A stretch of DNA of 51,099 nt from Intrasporangium sp. (GTDB lineage: Bacteria; Actinomycetota; Actinomycetes; Actinomycetales; Dermatophilaceae). Position 1 is the first letter of the stretch, and every line of letters starts with the position of its first letter. The notes beneath the pieces are model-generated. The model searched no databases. It saw only the letters and a list, made by a program, of their open reading frames with translations, and was not told where the DNA came from. A program made the translations under genes and the position numbers. The stretch is taken from contig NZ_JAKDLO010000006.1 in assembly GCF_030452765.1 (NCBI RefSeq), positions 1 to 51,099 on the forward strand. The letters are read 5' to 3'. Shown one piece after another: positions 1 to 8,339 of the stretch.

Positions 1-122
1 CCAGCCGAAGATCAACCCGGCGGGGGATCCGGGGGAGGTGGGCCGCATACCAGACTGGAAGATCTACGAACGACACCATCACTGACGACACCATCACACA
101 CGCACCACCGGAAGGGGTTCCC

Positions 123-1004
123 GTGCTCGAGGTGAAGGACCTGACCAGACGCTTCGGCGACCACGTCGCCGTCGACGGCGTGAGCTTCGACGTCGCGGAC
201 GGCCGGCTCACCGGCTTCGTCGGCGGCAACGGCGCCGGCAAGACAACGACGATGCGAATGATCATGGGCGTCCTCGCGATCCATGGCGGCGAGGTCCGCT
301 GGGACGGGCGGCCCATCACCACCGAGGACCGCCGCTCCTTCGGCTACATGCCCGAAGAGCGCGGGCTCTACCCCAAGCAGCCCGTCCTGGAGCAGCTCGT
401 CTACCTGGGCCGGTTGCACGGCAGGTCGACTGCTGCGGCACGTGCCGCCGCGACGGCCCTGCTCGAGCGGTTCGGGCTCGCCGACCGCGCCAAGGACAAG
501 GTCGAGTCGCTCTCGCTCGGCAACCAGCAGCGGGTCCAGATCGCGGCGGCCGTCATCGCCGACCCGATCGCGCTCGTGCTCGACGAACCCTTCTCGGGCC
601 TCGACCCGCTCGCGGTCGACTCGATGGCCGACCTGCTGCGCGAGTACGCACACCGCGGCGTCCCGGTCCTGTTCTCCTCGCACCAGCTCGACCTCGTCGA
701 GCGGCTCTGCGACTCTCTCGTCATCCTGTCCGCCGGTCGCGTCGTCGCGAGCGGCACGGCCGAGCAGCTACGGCGGTCCGGGCGCATCCGGCACCGGCTC
801 GTCGTCGGCGGCGACGCCGGCTGGGTCCGCGACCTGAGCGAGGTCACCGTCGTCGACGTCGACGGGTCGACCGCCCTGCTCGAGCTGCCGGACGAGTCCG
901 TCGGCACCAGGCTGCTCACCGAGGCACTGCGCCGCGGGACCGTCCAGGAGTTCGCACCCGTCATCCCAACCGTGTCCGAGATCTACCGCGAGGTGACCGC
1001 ATGA
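123..1004 (+). CDS. ABC transporter ATP-binding protein (NatA-like)
   Basis: Nucleotide-binding subunit of an ABC-2 type exporter, 293 aa. Walker A (GGNGAGKT) is at about residues 34-41, the ABC signature appears as LSLGNQQR, Walker B as LVLDEPFSGLDP, and the switch His as SSHQLD. The roughly 75 residues after the ATPase core match the C-terminal extension common in NatA/YhaQ-like ATPases. The GTG start at 123 follows a GGAAGG ribosome-binding site and no better start lies upstream. The stop overlaps the permease start by 4 bp (ATGA), so the pair is translationally coupled. The substrate cannot be told from sequence; family members export sodium, antibiotics or peptides. Confidence 0.92.
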   Translation: MLEVKDLTRRFGDHVAVDGVSFDVADGRLTGFVGGNGAGKTTTMRMIMGVLAIHGGEVRWDGRPITTEDRRSFGYMPEERGLYPKQPVLEQLVYLGRLHGRSTAAARAAATALLERFGLADRAKDKVESLSLGNQQRVQIAAAVIADPIALVLDEPFSGLDPLAVDSMADLLREYAHRGVPVLFSSHQLDLVERLCDSLVILSAGRVVASGTAEQLRRSGRIRHRLVVGGDAGWVRDLSEVTVVDVDGSTALLELPDESVGTRLLTEALRRGTVQEFAPVIPTVSEIYREVTA

Positions 1005-2242
1005 CCCTCACGCCCGACACCAGCACACCTACCAAGAGCCCCGCTCCGGGACCGGAGTCCGCCCAGCACGTCGACCGGGCCTGGCAGACCGTGGCGGCCC
1101 GCGAGATCTGGGTCAAGCTGCACGACAAGAACTTCCTCATGTCGACCTTCTTCACGATGGTCATCATCGCGGCGGTCTTCGGAGTGCAGGCCTTCTTCGC
1201 CAGCAAGCCCCACGAGGCCACGATCGCGGTGACCAGCCGGGCCGGGGCCGCGGTCGTCACCCAGGCCGAAGACGCCGGGGCGGCCGCCGACGCCAACCTC
1301 GAGTGGACGACGAGGACCGTCGCCGACGACTCCGCGGCCCTCGGGCTGGTCCGATCCGGTGACGCGGACGTCGCACTCCTCGCGGCGTCGGACGGCGACG
1401 GCTGGCGGCTGGTCAGCAACCGGGACAAGGACGACACCGTCGCGACGTGGGTCGGCGAGGCCGTCACCCACCACGTGCTGGCCGAGCACGCCGCCTCGCT
1501 CGGCACGACGGTCGACCAGCTCAAGGCCGGATCGGCGGTGAACTACGACCTGCTCGACACGGACGCCGGCAGTCCCGGGTTCGTCAAGGCCGTCGGACTC
1601 ATCTTCGCCTTCCTCTTCTACATGGCTGCGCTCATCTTCGGCATGCAGATCGCGCAGAGCGTCGTGGAGGAGAAGCAGTCGCGCATCGTCGAGATCCTCT
1701 CTGCCGCGATCCCGATCAGACACCTGCTCCTCGGCAAGATCGTCGGCAACGTCGTCATGGCGCTCACCCAGCTGGCCCTCTTCATCGGCGTCGGGATGGT
1801 CGGGCTCTCGCTGAGCCCGTGGTCGTCCATGCTCGGGCCGATCGCCGGCGCAGCCGGGTGGTTCCTCGTCTTCTTCCTCGTCGGCTTCGCCGTCCTCGCC
1901 GCACTGTGGGCCGTGGCCGGCTCGCTCGCGACCCGGCACGAGGACCTCCAGTCGACCTCGACGCCGGTGACGACACTGACCATGGTCATCCTCTTCGGTG
2001 GCATCTTCCTGACCGGCACCTGGCAGGTCATCGCCTCTTACCTGCCGCTCATGTCGGTCGTCGCGATGCCGATCCGGCTCGCGTCGGGCACGGCAGCATG
2101 GTGGGAGCCTGTCCTCTCGATCGGCATCACCGTCGCGCTCGCGGCCGTCCTCGTCCGCCTCGCGGCCCGCATCTACAGCCGCTCCGTCATGCAGACCGGC
2201 TCCCGGCTGACGTTGCGTCAGGCGATGAAGCTGCAGGGGTGA
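1001..2242 (+). CDS. ABC-2 type exporter permease (NatB-like)
   Basis: Membrane partner of the preceding ATPase, 413 aa. The order is a cytosolic N-terminus, one TM helix (about residues 45-65), a large extracytoplasmic domain of about 130 residues, then five or more C-terminal hydrophobic helices. This is the NatB/YhaP-type ABC-2 fold. The sequence VVEEKQSRIVEILSA after the second helix is a family hallmark. The start ATG lies inside the ATPase stop. The two genes form a closed transporter unit, and the following HAD gene starts at or just after this stop, so all three may be co-transcribed. Confidence 0.92.
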   Translation: MTLTPDTSTPTKSPAPGPESAQHVDRAWQTVAAREIWVKLHDKNFLMSTFFTMVIIAAVFGVQAFFASKPHEATIAVTSRAGAAVVTQAEDAGAAADANLEWTTRTVADDSAALGLVRSGDADVALLAASDGDGWRLVSNRDKDDTVATWVGEAVTHHVLAEHAASLGTTVDQLKAGSAVNYDLLDTDAGSPGFVKAVGLIFAFLFYMAALIFGMQIAQSVVEEKQSRIVEILSAAIPIRHLLLGKIVGNVVMALTQLALFIGVGMVGLSLSPWSSMLGPIAGAAGWFLVFFLVGFAVLAALWAVAGSLATRHEDLQSTSTPVTTLTMVILFGGIFLTGTWQVIASYLPLMSVVAMPIRLASGTAAWWEPVLSIGITVALAAVLVRLAARIYSRSVMQTGSRLTLRQAMKLQG

Positions 2243-2262
2243 GCGCAGGTACGGTAGCCCGC

Positions 2263-3120
2263 ATGACCAAGCGGATGCTCTGCCTCGACCTCGACGGCAC
2301 GACCCTGCTGCACACGGGCGAGCTCACCGAGCCCGTCCGTGCCGCAGTCCGGGCACTGCCGGACGAGGTCGAGGTGGTCGTCGCGACGGGCCGGTCGATC
2401 ATCGCGACGACGCCGATCATCGAGCAGCTCGGGCTCCGGAGTGGTTTCGCGGTCTGTTCCAACGGCGCCGTGACGTTGGAGGTCAACCCCGACCCTCCGG
2501 GCGGCTACTCGGTCGCCGACACGGTGACGTTCGACCCCCGCCCCGTCCTCGAGCGGCTGCGCGAGGCCCTACCGGAAGCCCTGATAGCCGTCGAGGACCT
2601 GGGTGTCGGCTTCAAGGTCTCCCGCCAGTTTCCGGACGGCGAGCTCATGGGACTCACCCGAGAGGTGTCCTGGGAGGAGCTCGTCAGCGATCCGGTCACC
2701 CGCGTCACCCTGCGCCAGCCGGAGTCGACTCCCGAGGAGTTCATGGCGATGGTCGAGCGGGCCGGCCTGCACGGCGTTGCGTATGCCGTCGGCTGGTCGG
2801 CGTGGCTCGACATCAACCCCGAGGGAGTCTCGAAGGCCTCGGCGCTCGAGCTGGTCCGCCGCCGGATCGGGGTCGAGCCACGACACACCGTCGCCTGCGG
2901 TGACCAACGCAACGATCTCGAGATGCTCTACTGGGCCGCCTGGGGGGTCGCCATGGGCAACGCCCCCGACGAGGTGAAGGCCGTGGCCGACGAGGTCGGC
3001 GGCGACGTCGACGACGACGGGCTCGTACCGATCCTCGAGGGGCTCGCCGACTCGATCCGTGCCGGGGTGCCGTTCCGTGAGGGGACCAAGTCCCAAGCCA
3101 CCCACCGATTCTCCGCCTGA
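2263..3120 (+). CDS. HAD-superfamily phosphatase (Cof-type)
   Basis: Haloacid-dehalogenase-fold hydrolase of 285 aa, expected to dephosphorylate small phosphometabolites in the cytosol. Motif I is DLDGT, with the nucleophile and acid/base Asp at residues 9 and 11. Motif II lies in VVATGRS, the motif III region is SKASAL, and motif IV is GDQRNDLEML. The layout and length match the Cof/YbjI/sucrose-phosphatase-like group with a C2 cap. I chose ATG 2263. An in-frame GTG at 2239 overlaps the permease stop (GTGA) and would add eight residues, so the start is uncertain. The substrate is unknown. Confidence 0.88.
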   Translation: MTKRMLCLDLDGTTLLHTGELTEPVRAAVRALPDEVEVVVATGRSIIATTPIIEQLGLRSGFAVCSNGAVTLEVNPDPPGGYSVADTVTFDPRPVLERLREALPEALIAVEDLGVGFKVSRQFPDGELMGLTREVSWEELVSDPVTRVTLRQPESTPEEFMAMVERAGLHGVAYAVGWSAWLDINPEGVSKASALELVRRRIGVEPRHTVACGDQRNDLEMLYWAAWGVAMGNAPDEVKAVADEVGGDVDDDGLVPILEGLADSIRAGVPFREGTKSQATHRFSA

Positions 3121-3134
3121 GCCGAGGTCGAGGC

Positions 3135-4109
3135 ATGCCGATCGTCTACATCCACGGGGTCGCCATCCGGGAGGACGACGAGACCTTGGCCAAGGCTGCC
3201 AAGCGGTTCCGTGAGGTGCCATGGCCGACGATCGCGAGCCTGCTGCGTGAGTATGTCGCCCCGGTCCTGGCGGACGACGCCGCAGGAGTGCCGATCATGC
3301 GGGTCTACTGGGGCGATCTCGGTGCCCGGTTCGCCTGGGGTGGCCGCTCGCTCGTCTCGCGACCCCTCGACGAGGAGCTGGCCGCGACTCCCGAGCTGTC
3401 AAGGGGGATGCGGTCCCGAGCGACGCGGGTGCTGCGTGAGACGAGCCGCCGCACGATTCGCGGGACGGTCGCGGCGATCCGCCGGCCGGTCGAGGACTTC
3501 CTGCCGACGTTCATCGGCGACGTGCTCACCTATGTCGCGGGCCGAGGAACCGCCGCGGCTCCGGGGTCGATCCCACAGCGGGTCCTCGCGGGCCTCGAGG
3601 CCGCCGCCGCAACCGCGGCATCCCGCGAGGAACCGCTGGTCGTCGTGACGCACAGCATGGGCGGCCAGATCCTCTACGACGCGCTGACCCACTTCATCCC
3701 GAGGACGCCGCGGCTGCGGCACATCAGGGTCGACTTCTGGTGCGCGCTCGGCTCGCAGGTGGGCTTCTTCGAGGAGCTCGGGCTCTTCCTCGAGAGCGGC
3801 CCCAGCCACGGCGAGGAGGCGGGTCTGCTCACGCCGTGCCCCTCACCCGAGCAGCTCGGCGGCTGGTGGAACGTCTGGGACTATGCCGACCTGCTCAGCT
3901 TCCGAGCCGGGGGCATCTTCGACGGCGTCGACGACACCCCGTTCTTCGCGGCCGGCACCCTGGCCACCGACCACAACCACTACCTCGACCACCCCGAGGT
4001 CTACCGGACGCTCGCCGAGAAGGTCCGCGTCAGCCTCGAGTCCGACCCGGGGGCACGGTGGTGGCGGACCAATGTCGAAGACCGGCAGCCCCGTTCGACG
4101 CAGGAGTGA
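3135..4109 (+). CDS. Alpha/beta-hydrolase-fold protein of unknown function
   Basis: Cytosolic protein of 324 aa with no signal peptide. It opens with a strand resembling the first strand of a hydrolase domain (IVYIHGV). A nucleophile-elbow-like THSMGG sits at about residues 173-178, after the hydrophobic strand LVVVT. A late His occurs in DHNHYLDHPEV. These features resemble serine esterases or lipases, but there is a long unassigned insert between residues 30 and 165. No substrate is apparent. It lies 14 bp after the HAD gene on the same strand. The family is recognised only at fold level. Confidence 0.7.
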   Translation: MPIVYIHGVAIREDDETLAKAAKRFREVPWPTIASLLREYVAPVLADDAAGVPIMRVYWGDLGARFAWGGRSLVSRPLDEELAATPELSRGMRSRATRVLRETSRRTIRGTVAAIRRPVEDFLPTFIGDVLTYVAGRGTAAAPGSIPQRVLAGLEAAAATAASREEPLVVVTHSMGGQILYDALTHFIPRTPRLRHIRVDFWCALGSQVGFFEELGLFLESGPSHGEEAGLLTPCPSPEQLGGWWNVWDYADLLSFRAGGIFDGVDDTPFFAAGTLATDHNHYLDHPEVYRTLAEKVRVSLESDPGARWWRTNVEDRQPRSTQE

Positions 4110-4148
4110 GGCGCCACCACGGGCGTCCACAACACCCAGGAGATCACC

Positions 4149-4586
4149 ATGCGATTCATGATCATCGTCCCCGGCGGGGCCGAGACCGAAGGCGGCGCCA
4201 TGCCTACCGAGCGGCAGCTCGCCGACATGACTGCCTACAACGAGGCGATGCTGGCGGCGGGCGTCTTCGTCACCGGCGAGGGCCTGCACCCGACGAGCCG
4301 TGGCGCCCGGGTGCACTACACACCGGACGGCGCCGTCACGGTCACCGACGGTCCGTTCACCGAGGCGAAGGAGATCGTCGCCGGCTTCAGCATCATCGAC
4401 GTCAGCTCGAAGGAGGAGGCCATCGAGTGGCTCAGGAAGTGGCCGCGGTCGACGGCCGACGACTTCACCCTCGAGCTGCGCCAGGTCTTCGACGACGCCG
4501 ACTTCGGCGAGGCGTTCACCCCGGAGCTGCAGGAACGCGAGGCCCGGATGCGCGAGCAGGCCGCCCGTGCCGCAGCCCAGGGCTGA
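4149..4586 (+). CDS. YCII-family (DGPF domain) protein
   Basis: Small cytosolic protein of 145 aa with the YCII/DGPF fold. It begins with the typical MRFMIIV strand and carries the VTDGPFTEAKE motif at about residues 60-70, followed by SKEEAIEWLRKWP. In actinobacteria these proteins are very often encoded directly upstream of an ECF sigma factor with a TPR-like C-terminal extension, exactly as here. The next gene overlaps this one by 20 bp. The molecular role in the sigma-factor circuit is not established. A GGAG ribosome-binding site lies just before the ATG. Confidence 0.92.
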   Translation: MRFMIIVPGGAETEGGAMPTERQLADMTAYNEAMLAAGVFVTGEGLHPTSRGARVHYTPDGAVTVTDGPFTEAKEIVAGFSIIDVSSKEEAIEWLRKWPRSTADDFTLELRQVFDDADFGEAFTPELQEREARMREQAARAAAQG

Positions 4587-5850
4587 GCCCACCGCCCCAG
4601 CCGCACAGGCCCGGCGCACCGTCGAGGCGGTGTGGCGCATGGAGGCGGCCAAGGTCACCGCCGTCGTCGCCCGCCTCGTCGGTGACATCGGGCTGGCCGA
4701 GGACCTCGCCCAGGACGCCTTCGTCCAGGCCCTCGAGCAGTGGCCTCGCGACGGCGTGCCCGAGCGCCCCGGGGCCTGGCTCACCGCGACCGCCCGGCGC
4801 AGGGCCATCGACCGGATCCGTCGTGACATCAACCTCGCCGGCAAGCTCCAGCAGGTCGGGCACGCCGAGCAGCTACGAGCGGCCGAGACGACCGAGGACG
4901 ACTTCGACCTGGCCCTGCGCGACGTCAAGGACGACGTCCTCGCGCTCATCTTCGCCACCTGCCATCCGGCTCTGCCCGCCGAGTCGCGAATCGCCCTGAC
5001 CCTGAGGATGATCGGTGGCCTCACCACGCGTGAGATCGCGAGGGCCCTGATGGCGCAGGAGAGGACGGTCGGGCAGCGCATCTCCCGGGCGAAGCGGACC
5101 CTCGCTGCCGACGGCAACACACTGGAGATCCCCGCGGGCGCGGAGCTCGGCGTGCGGCTCGCCTCCGTGCTCGAGGTCGTCTACCTCATCTTCAACGAGG
5201 GGTACGCCGCCACCTCCGGGCGAGACTGGGTCCGCAGCGACCTCATGGAGGAGGCGATCCGGCTCGGTCGCGTGCTCGGTGCCCTCGCCCCGACCGAGCC
5301 GGAGGTGCTCGGTCTGCTGGCGCTCATGGAGATCCAGGCCTCGCGCACCCGGGCTCGCATCGCCGCCGACGGCTCGCCAGTCCTGCTGCTCGACCAGGAC
5401 CGAACCCGCTGGGACTGGACGCTGATCCGCCACGCACTCGCCGCGCTCGAACGCGCGAGCCGGCTCAGCGGCATACGGGGCCCGTATGTCCTGCAGGCGC
5501 AGATCGCGGCGTGCCACGCGCGCGCCGCCCGCGCCGGCGAGACGGACTGGGCGCGAATCGTCTCGCTCTACGAGCGGCTCGGGGCCATCGCGCCGTCTCC
5601 CATCATCGACCTCAACCGCGCCGTCGCCCTGTCGTATGCCGCTGAGCCGGCTGCCGCTCTCGCCGTGGTCGACACGGTGGTCGAGTCGGGTGCCCTCTCG
5701 GACTACCACCTGCTGCCGAGCGTCCGCGGTGACCTGCTCGAGCGGCTGGGCCGGCGCGAGGAGGCCCGCGTCGAGTTCGCCCGGGCTGCCCAGTTGACCC
5801 AGAACGAGGCGGAGCAGGCGCTGCTGCGGCGCCGGGCTTCGGGACGGTAG
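4567..5850 (+). CDS. RNA polymerase ECF sigma factor with long C-terminal (SnoaL/TPR-like) extension
   Basis: Sigma-70 family extracytoplasmic-function regulator of 427 aa, more than twice the length of a minimal ECF sigma. Region 2 spans about residues 20-90 (VGDIGLAEDLAQDAFVQALEQW, then the DNA-binding RRRAIDRIRRD). Region 4 includes the helix-turn-helix GLTTREIARALMAQERTVGQRISRAK. The last roughly 250 residues form the helical extension characteristic of the YCII-linked ECF group. I chose GTG 4567, the start that overlaps the YCII gene and gives a normal N-terminus (PQPRAEPTAPAAQ). No anti-sigma gene is adjacent, and in this group the C-terminal extension is thought to take over control. 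Confidence 0.93.
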   Translation: MPQPRAEPTAPAAQARRTVEAVWRMEAAKVTAVVARLVGDIGLAEDLAQDAFVQALEQWPRDGVPERPGAWLTATARRRAIDRIRRDINLAGKLQQVGHAEQLRAAETTEDDFDLALRDVKDDVLALIFATCHPALPAESRIALTLRMIGGLTTREIARALMAQERTVGQRISRAKRTLAADGNTLEIPAGAELGVRLASVLEVVYLIFNEGYAATSGRDWVRSDLMEEAIRLGRVLGALAPTEPEVLGLLALMEIQASRTRARIAADGSPVLLLDQDRTRWDWTLIRHALAALERASRLSGIRGPYVLQAQIAACHARAARAGETDWARIVSLYERLGAIAPSPIIDLNRAVALSYAAEPAAALAVVDTVVESGALSDYHLLPSVRGDLLERLGRREEARVEFARAAQLTQNEAEQALLRRRASGR

Positions 5851-5931
5851 CAGCCTGCCGGCGCATCGGTGCGTGTCGGGAGGTATCAGCGCGACCGGCT
5901 GGCACACTCTGCTACAGAGGCAGGAGGGCGG

Positions 5932-6762
5932 ATGGTCATCCACGAGAGCTGTCCCGGCTACCCCAAGGAGCCGTTCGCGTCGCTCGTCGCGGGCTACCCG
6001 GGCGAGGACGCTTATGCACCAAGTGACTTCCGCGTCGAGTGGGGGCCGGTCTTCCACCGGGGACGCCTCGACAGGTCTGCCCGGGTGCTCCTGCTCGGAC
6101 AGGACCCGGCCGCGCACGAGGCGATCGCCCGACGCATCCTCGTCGGCGAGGCCGGCCAGCGCGCCCAGGGGCTGCTGCGCAAGGTCGGCATCACGTCGAG
6201 CTACGTCATGGTCAACGTCTACCTCTACAGCGTCTACGGTCAGGCGGCCGGCAACCGGCACGTCGCCGACCCGGACATCGTCGGCTATCGCAACCAGTGG
6301 CTCGACGCACTGCTCGTCGACTCGGCGGTGACCGCGGTGGTCGCGTTCGGGCAGCTCGCCCAGCGTGCCTTCGGGCTCTGGGCGGCGGTGCGCCCCGAGG
6401 CGGCCGGCCGGCTCCATGTCGCCGCCGTCAAGCATCCGACGTACGCGGAGGGCGCCGCGAGGGGGAGCGGGCAGCCGCTCGCCGTGACGACGGCCAGGCA
6501 GCTGTCCGACTGGAACGCCCATCTCGACGGGCTGCGGTCCGCGGTCGAGCCCGAGGGTGACGTCGACGCCACGCCCTACGGGCAGACATGGTCCGAGACA
6601 GAGCTCGTCGAGATCCCGGAGCGCGACCTGCCGGCCGGCGTGCCGCCGTGGTGGCGATCGGTCGAGTCCTGGGCGGTGCGGGCCGGTGCTGACCCCGAGG
6701 AGAAGCGGGCGACGATCCGGGTCGCCGTACCGAAGGGGGCGAGACCATGGCAACAGACCTGA
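5932..6762 (+). CDS. Uracil-DNA-glycosylase-superfamily protein
   Basis: Protein of 276 aa with the UDG fold. Motif 1 is LLLGQDPAAHE (GQDP at residues 56-59), followed by GQRAQGLLRKVGI, a pattern conserved in this subgroup. The second active-site motif appears as VKHPTY near residue 167. It probably binds or excises damaged bases, but catalytic activity is inferred, because the classical Asp/Asn-containing motif differs among subfamilies. ATG 5932 has a GGAGGGCGG ribosome-binding site directly upstream; the extended frame back to 5869 lacks one. Its 3' end overlaps the next gene by 16 bp. Confidence 0.78.
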   Translation: MVIHESCPGYPKEPFASLVAGYPGEDAYAPSDFRVEWGPVFHRGRLDRSARVLLLGQDPAAHEAIARRILVGEAGQRAQGLLRKVGITSSYVMVNVYLYSVYGQAAGNRHVADPDIVGYRNQWLDALLVDSAVTAVVAFGQLAQRAFGLWAAVRPEAAGRLHVAAVKHPTYAEGAARGSGQPLAVTTARQLSDWNAHLDGLRSAVEPEGDVDATPYGQTWSETELVEIPERDLPAGVPPWWRSVESWAVRAGADPEEKRATIRVAVPKGARPWQQT

Positions 6763-8144
6763 TCCGCGACGGTGACCGCGACCTGGTCGAGGACCCGTTC
6801 GAGCGGGCCTACACCCGCGGCCTCACCGAGGAGCTGCCCCCACCGCCGGCCACGCGTGACCGTGCCCTGCCGCCAAGGCCTTTCGTGCTGCACGGCGCGG
6901 TCATCACCCCGGAGGGGGCGTGGTCGAGCGGCTATGTGACGGTGGCCAGTGGCCTGATCGACCGGGTCAGCCGACGCAAGCCGTCGTCGGGTGAGGTCCT
7001 CGAGACGGACGGGGTCATCCTGCCCGGGCTGCTCGACCTGCACGGTCACCCCGAGTTCAACGTCTTCGCCGCGTGGGAGCCGCCGAAGCGGTACACGAAC
7101 CGTTACGCGTGGCGCCGGTCCAAGGAGTACCAAGCGCTCGTGCGTGACCCCCAGAACCGGCTGCTCAAGCAGCTGCCGACCCACACCCAGACCCGCTACG
7201 CCGAGGTGCGGGCGCTCGTGGGCGGTGTCACCGGGATCCAGGGTGCCTCCGAGGCCAGCACCTCGACGTCGGAGCCGCTGGTCCGCAACCTCGACAAATG
7301 GGTCTTCGGCGCCCACCGGGCCCGCTCGCTCATCGACCTGCCTTCCGGGTCGTTCGGGCTGCCCGGCTTCAACCGAATCCTCGAACGCATCACCGCCGGG
7401 GACGTCACCGCGTTCTACCTGCACCTGTCGGAAGGGGCCCGGGGAGACCGGGTCAGCACCAAGGAGTTCCGGCACTTCCTCGATCTCGGCGGCGCCACGC
7501 CGGCGACGAACCTCATCCACGCGACCTCCCTGACCGACGACGACCTGCACACCGTCGCAGAGGCCGGGTGCCGGCTCGTCTGGTCACCTCAGTCGAACCT
7601 GCGCCTCTACGGCGAGACGACGCTGGTCGGCGACGCGCTCGCGGCCGGGATGCCGGTCGCGCTCGGCGCCGACTGGCTGCCGTCCGGCTCGACGAGCCTG
7701 CTCGCCGAGATGAAGGTCGCCCGACGGCAGCTCGCCCTGCAGGGGCGCGAAGTTGCGGCGGCCGAGCTCGTGGCGATGGTGACCTCGGTCGCCGCCCAGG
7801 TCGCGGGTCTCGACGAGCACCTGGGCTCGGTCGCGGTGGGACGTCCCGCGGACCTGCTCGTGCTCGAGCGGCACCACAAGGACCCCTACGAGAACGTGTG
7901 CCTCGCGGACCCGTCGTGGGTCGAGCTCGTCACCATCGGCGGCGACATCACCTACGGACGGCCCGACTGGTTCGACCGGCTCTCTGCTGCCGCGGTCGGG
8001 CACACGATCGAGGACCTGGTGGCCTGGGGCAAGCCGATGCGGCTCGACACAGGGTTCCAGGGTGGGAGCGACGTGCCGGCTCTCAGCGAGGTGCGGGCCG
8101 CGCTCGTGCAGGCCTACCCGCCTGTCGGCCCGATCTTCGCGTAG
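6747..8144 (+). CDS. Amidohydrolase-family enzyme
   Basis: Metal-dependent hydrolase of 465 aa, probably an amine or amide hydrolase or deaminase of the TrzA/AtzA/guanine-deaminase branch. The first metal-binding HxH appears in LPGLLDLHGHPEF (about residues 96-108). A second ligand His is in NLIHATSL, WSPQSNLRLYG is the deaminase-type signature, and the late catalytic Asp is in ALGADWL. The C-terminal strand set SVAVGRPADLLVL closes the composite beta-sandwich. An extended N-terminal 45 residues precedes the sandwich. The start overlaps the UDG-like gene. The substrate is not predictable. Confidence 0.88.
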   Translation: MATDLIRDGDRDLVEDPFERAYTRGLTEELPPPPATRDRALPPRPFVLHGAVITPEGAWSSGYVTVASGLIDRVSRRKPSSGEVLETDGVILPGLLDLHGHPEFNVFAAWEPPKRYTNRYAWRRSKEYQALVRDPQNRLLKQLPTHTQTRYAEVRALVGGVTGIQGASEASTSTSEPLVRNLDKWVFGAHRARSLIDLPSGSFGLPGFNRILERITAGDVTAFYLHLSEGARGDRVSTKEFRHFLDLGGATPATNLIHATSLTDDDLHTVAEAGCRLVWSPQSNLRLYGETTLVGDALAAGMPVALGADWLPSGSTSLLAEMKVARRQLALQGREVAAAELVAMVTSVAAQVAGLDEHLGSVAVGRPADLLVLERHHKDPYENVCLADPSWVELVTIGGDITYGRPDWFDRLSAAAVGHTIEDLVAWGKPMRLDTGFQGGSDVPALSEVRAALVQAYPPVGPIFA

Positions 8145-8193
8145 CAAGCATCGTCATCGCGTCAGGTCCCTCCTCCTGCGGTCAGCCGACTGC

Positions 8194-8278
8194 TCACGAG
8201 AAGAGACACCGAATGCAGTTGCCGTGGTGCTCGCAGCCAGGCGGCCACGAGAACTGACACCGAATGCGGCTGTCGTGG
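8194..8278. repeat. Two tandem degenerate hairpin repeats, 51-bp period
   Basis: Copy 1 begins at 8195 and copy 2 at 8246. Over the first 39 nt they match at 33 positions, with GACACCGAATGC identical in both. Each copy is itself an inverted repeat. In copy 2, CCACGA (8245-8250) pairs with TCGTGG (8273-8278). Copy 1 ends in CAGTTGCCGTGG, close to the reverse complement of the copy 2 left arm CCACGAGAACTG. They begin 50 bp after the amidohydrolase stop, where a terminator is expected, but they also resemble REP-type dispersed elements. Confidence 0.65.
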
Positions 8279-8339
8279 TGGTCGGCCCTCGCTTTCCCGC
8301 GCGCAATGCACAATCCGCTATACGCGCCATACTCTGCAC

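Noticed and set aside
1447-2262. N-terminal extension of the HAD phosphatase frame through the ABC permease gene
   Set aside because: It is the shadow frame of the permease; the HAD domain starts at the conserved DLDGT just after 2263.
4873-6753. 626-aa minus-strand open frame opposite the sigma factor and UDG-like genes
   Set aside because: Both plus-strand genes carry strong family signatures; the antisense translation has none.
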